Assembly (NCBI RefSeq): GCF_907165205.1
Contig: NC_058195.1
Coordinates: forward strand, 28,044,936 to 28,108,935
Direction: 5' to 3'
Length of the DNA stretch: 64,000 bases
Origin: Coccinella septempunctata
Lineage: Eukaryota; Arthropoda; Insecta; Coleoptera; Coccinellidae
Part shown: piece after piece, positions 56,899 to 64,000 of the stretch
Layout: every line of letters starts with the position of its first letter
Numbering within the stretch: the first letter of the stretch is position 1
Made by a program: the position numbers and the translations under genes
Notes under the pieces: generated by a model
The model's database searches: none
What the model saw: only the letters and a program-made list of their open reading frames with translations
What the model was told of the DNA's origin: nothing

Positions 56899-57911
56899 AT
56901 GTTCGTAAAACGAACAAATACAATAATTCTTGATTTCAAATGCGTGGGGAAAAAACCGACTCCACTTTCGATACATCGATGGATCAGAGAAAAATTCAAA
57001 TTAAAAAATGAAGAAATTACTGCAATTCAATATGATTATGCCCGAGCGAAAATTTATATCAAACTGATCATAGAGCAACTGATGAAGGAAACATTAAAGA
57101 AATACGAAACAGTAGAACTTAAATACAGGGATGAAGAAAATACGGAATATACAATTATATTGGCTGAAGATGTAATGGAAACTATTGTGAGAATACATGA
57201 AGTTCCAATTGAAGTGAATAACGAAATAATAAAAAGTGAATTAGAAAAATATGGAAAAGTAAATGGAATCGCTAGAGAAAAATGGAGTGGGCACGAGGAC
57301 CTTTTTCCGGTTGAGAATGGTATCAGAGCTGTGAAAATGGTAATGAAAAAGGATACCATGAGAAAAAGGATTGTCCAAGTAAACCATCTAACAGAATGAA
57401 AATTCTCAGGAATGACTTGAACCCTCATGCATCAAATACAAATGAATACGAGAGGGGACCAACAACCTACTCGGAGGTGACAGCTGGAAGCTATAAAGAA
57501 ACGGAATACAGACAAGAAAATCCCACAAACGAGGAAAAGCAAGGAAAATACACAAGTACAAATGAAACCCAACAGAGGAATGACTCCACTGAAACAGAAG
57601 AAGAGTCGTCTGAAGGAGAAGAAAGAAAAAATCAAGATGATATTGACGGTGATATATCAAGTATCTTGGATACGCCCGAAATAATAGAAAGTACACAGGA
57701 CCCAAAAGAAAAAACACAGATTATAGCATCTGAACGTAAAAGAGAAAGGAAAAGAAGCAGGAAACTCGGAAAGAATAACAGTTCAAGTGAAGAAGAAATA
57801 AAAATACGGAAACTAAAGATAAAACTTGATGGACCAGATGGACTCACTATTGAGGAGAAAATAGGTGAAATGATTATAGAAAATAATAATAATGGCCTCA
57901 ATGCCGAATAA
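56899..57911 (+). pseudogene. LINE ORF1 (gag-like) with zinc-knuckle remnant
   Basis: The first frame (56899-57399) is a basic N-terminal domain (KKPTPLSIHRWIREKF, VHEVPIEVNN region). A frameshift near 57310 leads to the second frame (to 57911), which contains a knuckle remnant (SCENGNEKGYHEKKDCP, 57327-57384) lacking the first Cys. An acidic, Glu/Ser-rich tail (EESSEGEERKNQDD) follows. It resembles the gag-like ORF1 of RTE/Jockey-group insect LINEs. Clade not resolved. Confidence 0.6.
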
Positions 57912-57960
57912 TTTAGGGAACCTTGCTCAAAATCTTTTTTATTCTTGTCTTTTCGCTATG

Positions 57961-58470
57961 ATACATAAAATTGCATCCATAAACTGTAACGGCATAAAGT
58001 TTAGGCTGAAACAAGACAGCTTAACGGAATTTATTGTTCAAAATGATTTAGATCTAGTTCTTCTACAAGAAATCAATAGTCATTTTTTTGCATGCCCGTT
58101 TGGATATTATTTGTTTACAAATATTGGTACAGATGAAAGGGGGACTGCAGTGATATATAGAACGGGCTATCATCTGTTTGATATGTTATGTTCACCAGAT
58201 GGAAGAATTCTTTCTTTCGACTTCGAAAATGTAAGATATATTAATTTATATGCGCCTTCAGGTTCTAATAAGTCTAAAGAGAGGGAAGAATTCTTTCAAT
58301 CTGCTGTGATAACCCATATAAAATTAAATCAGAACAATTTGATCTTGGGGGATTTCAACTGTGTTGTCAGAGAGAAAGACTCACGAAATAAAAAAAGAAT
58401 AATAAGTAGAAACTTGTGTAATTTCATAGATAGTATCAAAGTGAAAGATATATGGGAGTACCTTCCATAG
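57961..58470 (+). pseudogene. LINE APE endonuclease, N-terminal two thirds
   Basis: MIHKIASINCNGIKFRLKQ marks the usual start (the Met at 57892 is 23 codons upstream). DLVLLQEINS (catalytic Glu), RGTAVIYR, YINLYAPSGS and LILGDFNCVVREKD (Asp and Asn) follow in order. The SDH end and the RT are missing after WEYLP. The 20-nt overlap of this frame with ORF1 is normal for LINEs. Confidence 0.72.
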
Positions 58471-59391
58471 ATAACCTATAGATGCGCAACTCTCTGTCTG
58501 AATTTGTTTCCTTATAGAGCGACATCTATTGAGTTTTTTACTTTTTCGCCGGCATGATTTTGACAGCGTTGCTACCAGAATTACAGATGCCTACTGAACT
58601 GCCAATGCATTCGTTTTGAATTTTAATACCTCAAGATTGAAATTTCGGCCGCGTATCATCACAAATTTATGCCGAAAATAATCTAATTTCCGACATAAAT
58701 TAGTAATGATGCGCAGCAGATTTAAAACTTTCCATGAAAATTTCAATTGGTAGATTTGGTAACATCTGATTGGAAAAATTTCTCTATAGGAATAAAAGAA
58801 GATAATTCCTCCTCATATTGGGCTTGATACTCCTCAACATCTACTGGCCCCCTGAGTTCTTCCTTAATTTTGAAATGGGTTATTAAAAACAGTTATTTTG
58901 GCGAGGATATTTAGAGTTGAGCGATGAAAAATAGTACCTATTAAATGTTCAGGAGGGTCTCACCAATTTTGTGTTTGTCTTCATTTAAAGAATTATGTAG
59001 TGGGTTTATAGCTATACTTTTGCCATAATTACTTCCAAGCAATCAGAACATTCAATATAATATCTTTCATCGTTTTTCTGGCTAAATATCCCGCCACATA
59101 CGGTTTCCTCAATTTTTTACATTCTTACGTCAAAAGTTTTGACTTCCATCACATTGTTGTTGTTTTTATTTTTTTTTTCTTTCTTGATCAAAGTTGCTGG
59201 TTATTAGTATTGAATAGATATTCGTGAAGAAATCTACTCTAAGATATCTATTCGTCGATAGTTAAAAGGAAAAAACTCGATAGATGGCACTACTTCTGCT
59301 CGAACAAAATCATTTCAAGGGAGTTAACCCCCCCTGGTACCTTCATGGGGACATAGTCGATTTTACCTACTACAGGGGAAAGTCCGCAGCA
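58471..59391. other. No supported gene
   Basis: Nothing coding was recognised. 59330-59390 (ctactacaggggaaagtccgcagc) resembles the Jockey 3' end just beyond the poly(A) run, possibly an older copy's 3' UTR that served as the insertion site. Confidence 0.4.
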
Positions 59392-59409
59392 TTTTTTTTT
59401 TTTTTTTTT
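59392..59409 (-). other. Jockey poly(A) tail
   Basis: An uninterrupted T run on the plus strand directly follows the 3' UTR of the Jockey element. It marks the priming end of a retrotransposed copy. A long, clean run suggests recent insertion. Confidence 0.8.
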
Positions 59410-59681
59410 GGTGTAGCAGGGGGAAAATCTGCAAGACAGACGAACCACCCTCATCTCCTGACGGGGAACAGTGTGGGGTTTTTCACTCTCCTGAGCTCGA
59501 GACCCACTAAAAACCCTACTGCTTTTTGAATTTTGGTTCCGGGCATTTGCCTATAAACCGTTCATCTCTTGGTCGGTTTTCTTCTCGCACACTATTGTGC
59601 TGGGATTTATTGGGATTTATGTGTTTATCCTCTATTGGATTAACACTTTATTGAAATTTTCAATAAGTTTCTGTTGTTATT

Positions 59682-62407
59682 TTAATCTCTTTTTAATTGA
59701 TCTCTTGGTCTCCTTCGGTAAATTCGCATTCTCCTTTTGTCTTCCTCTGGGTCGTAGTCCACTAGTCTCCTGAGTTCTTGATTCGGATGGTTTTTCGCTG
59801 TTTCGAATAATTTCTCTGCTTTTCTGTTCATGAATTCCGTTATGGTTTCCCATTTCAGGTCCTTACAAATCTGTCTATTCCTGACAAACCAAGGTGCATC
59901 TATTGCACATCGTAGCAGCTTGTTTTCAGTGGCCTGAATTCTTTTGATATGGCTCTTTGCCGCGAAACCCCAGGCAACTGATCCATAAGTCAGTTGAGGC
60001 CTAGCAACGGCTTTGATTATCTTCAATTTTGTCTCTTTCGACATGTGGCTTCTTCTTCCTATCAGAGGATAAAGTCTATTCATCGCTGCTTTCGTTTTGT
60101 CGATTGCTTGTTTGATATGACTTTTCCAAGTAAGTCCTTTGTCAAGTGTTATTCCTAAATATTTGGCTTCATTTTTCCAGTCGATTTCTTCGCCGTCAAC
60201 ATCCAGTTTCGTTGTGGGTCGCAGTCTTCTCTTCTGTAGTAATATTGCTTGGCTCTTTTGTCCATTGAGCTTGATTTTCCACTTTATGCACCAGTCATTT
60301 GTTTCGTCAATCGACTCTTGTAGAACTCGTTCTATTATTTCAGGATTTCGGTGTCGAGTTGCTATGCCTGTGTCGTCAGCATATAACGTTAGCATGGTTC
60401 TTGGATTGTTCGGAATATCGTGGATGTATATGTTGTACAGAAGTGGCCCAAGTACTGATCCTTGGGGTACTCCAGCCTCAATATCTCTTGTTGAGGAGCA
60501 TTCTCCTCCCACATTCTCTCCCCGTAAAATCTTCTATTTTTGAGATAATTCCGTATCAACTTGCATATTTTGATCGAATATCCAGCACATCTCATCTTAT
60601 ATATTAATCCTTCATGCCATACTCTGTCGAATGCTCTGGCGACGTCTAGTAAAACAAGACCTGTAGCTTGTTTATTTTGGAATCCCTCTGTTATGTACTC
60701 TGTGAGCCTTAATAATTGTTGTTCTGTTGAATGCTCTCTTCTGAATCCGAACTGTTCTGGTGGAATTAGTTTCAGATTTTCGGTTTCCTCATTTAGCCTC
60801 GTGGCGATAATTCTTTCTACTACTTTTCCTAAAGCCGACAGTAGACTTATCGGTCTGTAGTTTTGTGGAAACTTCTTCTCTTTGAATGGTTTATTGAATA
60901 CTATGACTTCTGCTGTTTTCCATTTTTCTGGGTAGTGTTCTGTCCTCATAATTCCATTCGCGATATTAGTTAGAGCGGCTATACCTTTTCTAGGTAATTT
61001 CTTTAACATAACATTCGTTATTTTATCGCTTCCGGGAGCTTTCCTCTTCTTCAAACTTCTAATTATTTCCCTGATTTCATTTGGCGATGTTGGCTTGTCT
61101 ATTTCAGCAGTCGCTGGTAATTCATCCATTTCTTCATCATTTTCTCCAACCAGTTCTTCCAAATCTTCATTATCGTCGTCTATCCTGTAATTTATTCTCG
61201 ATTCTCGTTCGATCGAGTCCGCCAATGCATCTGCCTTATCAGTATTGGTATAAGCCATTCCCCTTTCTCCGTGTAGGGGTGGAATTTTAGTCTTTTCTCC
61301 TCGTAGGCTTTTTTGCATTCTCCATGCAGAATGATCGATTGTATTCAGTTCTTGAACCCTTTTGTTCCATCTGCTTGTTCTTAGATCTTTCAGGGCATTT
61401 TTCAGAACTTGGCTATGTCGGTTGAGGTTCCTTCTATTTAGATCATTTTTGTTCATCCTATATATTCTTCTGAGTCTTCGATTTTCTTGTATAAGATCTT
61501 TTACTTCTTTAGGCGTATCGCCATGCGGATGACTTGGAGCTGGTCTCTTCACTCTTCTCGTGCTTTTTTCGTAAGCTTTCAATATAATCTCTTCCAGTTT
61601 ATCAACCGCACATTCCAGATCGTCTGGAGTGTTTATTGTTGGAATTTCTGTTATTTCCGATTGTATTAAATGGCTGTATTTAGTCCAATTGGTATATTCT
61701 CTCATTTCCAGCAGTTTTTCTCTTGGTTCTTCTCCAATTGTCAATTCCACGGGATTGTGGTTTGAGGTTCCATCTTCCAAAGTTTCAATCGAGAATTCTT
61801 GAGTTATATTTTTCAATATCGCGATATCTATTACATCTGGTATTCCTCTTCCAAAAGCAAGATATGTCGGTAGCTCTGGTCCAATAACTATGGCATTTTG
61901 TTTTTCGGCGAAATCCTTGAGTTTTTTGCCATTTCTATTCTCTGTTATGCTATTCCATAATGGGGATTTACAGTTGAAATCTCCGATGGAGATTTTCGGG
62001 TTTGATCCTTCCAACATGTTGTTTATCTCTTCTTTCAATAGATTGTTTTGTGGTGGCTTATACGCCGAGGTTATTTCGACTCTTTGCCGATTTAATTCGG
62101 CAACAATCGTCACTTTTTCTGTTTTTCCTTGTGTTTCGTCAGATCTACTTTTAAAGTAGTGTTTCAGATCTGTTCTCACCAATATTGCTACTCCTCCTCC
62201 GGTGTTTGTAATTCTGTCACATCTATATGTTTCATAATTCATGAAATTCAGTCTTCTGTTCCGGTTTATTCTTGTTTCCTGTAGGGCTATAATATCAGGT
62301 TATCTTTCTGATATTATTTGTTCTATCTCGGCTTTCCGAGTGTTGATCCCGTTTATGTTCCACGAGATTATCTTGAGGGATTTCTTCCTAATATCCGTAA
62401 GGTCCAT
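59682..62407 (-). pseudogene. Jockey ORF2: APE endonuclease and RT (two lesions)
   Basis: Begins at an ATG that shares its A with the ORF1 stop. KIISWNINGINTRKAE is followed by a TAA at 62300-62302, then PDIIALQETR in the same frame. ISIGDFNCKSPLW and SNHNPVEL (His kept, Asp to Asn) mark the endonuclease. The RT has KAPGSDKI, YRPISLLSALGK, LLDVARAFDRVW, a frameshift near 60505-60515, then AGVPQGSVLGPLLY and YADD at 60372-60383. The C-terminus (MRIYRRRPRDQL) ends at 59682. Confidence 0.88.
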
Positions 62408-62409
62408 TA
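62405..62409 (-). promoter_or_regulatory. TAATG stop/restart between Jockey ORF1 and ORF2
   Basis: The stop TAA (62409-62407) and the start ATG (62407-62405) share one A. Such TAATG junctions allow terminating ribosomes to restart in several insect LINEs, which sets a low ORF2:ORF1 ratio. Use here is inferred. Confidence 0.7.
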
Positions 62410-63804
62410 ATTCAGTTTACTGAATAATGTTTGGAGTTTTTTCTCCATTTCCCTCTCAATTTTCAACATTATCTTGTTGAAAATTTTTTCCGTGAAGATA
62501 TCTAAATCATCGGCTGATTCAGATATCTTTTTCTTCTCCTGTTGACTGTTCACAGCTTGTTTCATTGTAAGCTTTTTCTGTCCTTCTTTTTTCTGGACGG
62601 GTTTTGGAGTCTCCCTCTTCTTTTCCTGCTCTGTAGGTTGGATCTTCGCTACTTCCTGAATTTTTTGTTCAGAAGTTGTTGTTTTTGTTACCTTCTTTTT
62701 CTGTTCAACTGATTTTCGGGAATTTTTCTTTCTGGTCACCAACTTGAACTTGCTACATCCTTTGTAGCTAGCTGGATGGCCCTCTTCTCCACATAAGACG
62801 CATGTGGCATTTCTCTCTTCACCTTTTCTGGTGAGTGTGCAGTCATTGCTGCTGTGGCTTCCTGAGCACTTCACGCATCTCCACGGGAAGGAGCATTTGT
62901 TTTGTGCATGCCCGTACCTTTGGCACCTAAAGCACTGGCTTGGACTTTCAGGCCTCTTTTTATGCTCAACCACAATACAGAGGTTGTAGAGTGGCTTCAC
63001 TTCGAATATTTCCTTTTTCTGGGTTTTAACCAGGTAGAGAGGTATTTGTTTCTTTGTCTTGTTCGATGTCATTCTGGACACCTCAGCGTCTGTTATTCCC
63101 TGGAATATCAGGTCGTCCTTAATCAACGCAAGATCAGCGTCGATTGGTAAATGCCTAATAACGGCATATATCTTCTTCTCCTCCTCCATTTGGTAGGTAA
63201 AAAATTCTTTACCATGCTGCTCGAAGAATGTAGTGATTTTTCTAAAATCATCTACGGTTGACGCGATGATTTTTATACCGTCTTTAACTGTAGTTGCACG
63301 GTTGTAATTTATCCTTTTTGTGTAGAGAGCTTTAGATATCTCTACCCAATCTGAGGTGCCCATCATCGTGATGGGTGGAATTTTATCTCTTTTAGGCACT
63401 TCCGTTGCCTTCTTGACAGTCTCCTCATCAGAAGAGGAGCTTTCTTTTCGCGCGCGTTTAGTTGGGGGCGCGTTTGGGGCCTTCGCGACCTGCGTTGAAT
63501 CATTTTTCCTTGTTTCGGGTTGTGAAACAATTCCATTAAGGGAATTATTTTTGGAACCCGCTACCGGCTTTGTGATTGCGGCGTAAGTGGGAGATTTCGT
63601 CATATTATTGCGGGTCATTTCCTCCCTCAAGAGGCGCATCTCACCGACCAACTGTGACACAGTTTCAGTCAGTTTGACTATTTGAGCTTTCAACTGCCCA
63701 TTTTCTTCTCTGAGCTTTACAAGCTCCTCGTGTTCGCCTTCGCTGAACTCTTCAGCATCGGTCGCTTCCATGTAGGAGCCCTCATTATCTGAGGTTTCCG
63801 ACAT
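62407..63804 (-). CDS. Jockey ORF1 (gag) with PRE_C2HC-type domain and CCHC knuckles
   Basis: 465 codons, intact. An acidic start and coiled coil (residues about 25-70, LVKLREENGQLKAQIVKLTE) lead to a Ser/Lys-rich linker and the Jockey gag domain (PPITMMGTSDWVEISKAL, YAVIRHLPIDADLALIKDDL). Three cysteine knuckles follow: CFRCQRYGHAQNKC, CVKCSGSHSSNDC and CVLCGEEGHPASYKGC. A Lys-rich tail ends at TAA. Gag proteins of this clade package LINE RNA. No break was seen. Confidence 0.9.
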   Translation of the reverse strand: MSETSDNEGSYMEATDAEEFSEGEHEELVKLREENGQLKAQIVKLTETVSQLVGEMRLLREEMTRNNMTKSPTYAAITKPVAGSKNNSLNGIVSQPETRKNDSTQVAKAPNAPPTKRARKESSSSDEETVKKATEVPKRDKIPPITMMGTSDWVEISKALYTKRINYNRATTVKDGIKIIASTVDDFRKITTFFEQHGKEFFTYQMEEEKKIYAVIRHLPIDADLALIKDDLIFQGITDAEVSRMTSNKTKKQIPLYLVKTQKKEIFEVKPLYNLCIVVEHKKRPESPSQCFRCQRYGHAQNKCSFPWRCVKCSGSHSSNDCTLTRKGEERNATCVLCGEEGHPASYKGCSKFKLVTRKKNSRKSVEQKKKVTKTTTSEQKIQEVAKIQPTEQEKKRETPKPVQKKEGQKKLTMKQAVNSQQEKKKISESADDLDIFTEKIFNKIMLKIEREMEKKLQTLFSKLN

Positions 63805-64000
63805 GGTTTTATAATCAAAAATCTCAAAATATCAAATAATTTGAAAATAATAAAATATTCAGAAATCTTCACTAAAATAGTCTAATATAAAACTATGGTA
63901 TAAAGCCGAATGTTTTATACGCTATGATAAAAATCAGAAAAGAGATACGAAAAATAAGCTCACCTGATGTTTTCTGCAGTACCAACGAGAAAATAAAAAA

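Larger units (their letters stand above)
56835..58470 (+). mobile_element. LINE with ORF1 and partial endonuclease, 3' part missing
   Basis: ORF1 and the first 180 residues of an endonuclease are present, then recognisable sequence stops at about 58470. LINE copies normally lose their 5' end, so a copy lacking the RT and 3' end is unusual. It starts directly after the 3' end of the CR1-type LINE. Confidence 0.7.
59392..63990 (-). mobile_element. Jockey-clade LINE, nearly full length
   Basis: Minus strand: 5' UTR from about 63990, ORF1 63804-62407, ORF2 62407-59682, GC-richer 3' UTR (59681-59410) and an A18 tail (T run 59392-59409). ORF1 and ORF2 are joined by TAATG. ORF2 has one premature stop and one frameshift. 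The 5' edge is close to the window end. Confidence 0.88.

Noticed and set aside
57406..57901. Minus-strand frames opposite the LINE ORF1
   Set aside because: Mirror of the Glu/Lys-rich ORF1, giving artificial Phe/Ser-rich frames.
59284..59529. 81-codon plus frame spanning the poly(T) run
   Set aside because: It reads through the Jockey poly(A) tail and 3' UTR.
1..64000. CRISPR arrays, rRNA, tRNA, bacterial-type operons
   Set aside because: No regular spacer arrays or RNA genes were seen, and the content is eukaryotic.

Overview
The base composition (AT-rich), the retroelement types and the one intact spliced gene point to an insect genome, most likely a holometabolous insect such as a beetle. 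The order is inference. Almost all of the window is layered transposable elements. Only one gene with intact exons was found (28805-30654, a DUF4806-family protein), plus one orphan exon-like segment (46118-46395). No tRNA, rRNA or CRISPR array was seen.

Layout. 1-300: tail of a Penelope-like element (PLE). 441-3425: minus-strand CR1/Jockey-type LINE with broken endonuclease and RT. 6421-10813: two head-to-tail, 5'-truncated R4/Dong-type LINEs (RT plus restriction-like endonuclease) set in TAA repeats. 12834-22590: an env-bearing Gypsy (errantivirus-like) provirus with both LTRs and an ATAT target duplication. A PLE interrupts its gag (13736-14691) and another its env (19621-21376), and the second PLE carries a further LINE (19885-20998). 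24450-27290: decayed minus-strand R1/LOA-type LINE. 27360-35450: PLE ends flanking a DUF4806 gene and an upstream EnSpm-like transposase pseudogene on the same strand, with a palindromic MITE in an intron. 36263-37683: long-armed mariner-type MITE. 38416-40556: PLE carrying a 1.18-kb solo LTR. 41061-44305: PLE with 1-kb inverted arms around an RT/GIY-YIG ORF. 44830-45840: relict R4. 47198-56830: plus-strand CR1-type LINE pieces interrupted by a PLE (49024-50290) and by a nearly complete minus-strand LINE with a PHD-finger ORF1 (52013-56445). 56835-58470: LINE missing its 3' part. 59392-about 63990: nearly complete minus-strand Jockey element with its poly(A) tail.

The most interesting recurring signal is in the PLE ends. 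At least nine loci from about seven sequence families fit one hammerhead-ribozyme plan: a CUGANGA-like core, one extra unpaired base, a G-C-closed stem II, GAAA, then a very short, usually self-complementary stem III (ACGU, AGCU or ACUAGU), a UH cleavage site and a 3-4 bp stem I. The helices change between families while pairing is kept, which supports real RNA structure and suggests action as dimers. Minimal hammerhead variants are already known in PLE repeats, so the novelty here lies in the diversity, the constant extra base and the insertion of an LTR inside one of them.

How parts interact: elements land inside each other's tails and coding regions, which gives a readable relative history (Gypsy, then PLE, then LINE; LINE, then opposite-strand LINE; PLE, then LTR followed by LTR-LTR recombination). 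Most RT, integrase and transposase reading frames carry stops or frameshifts. The exception is the 41061-44305 PLE frame, which is open but truncated at its start.
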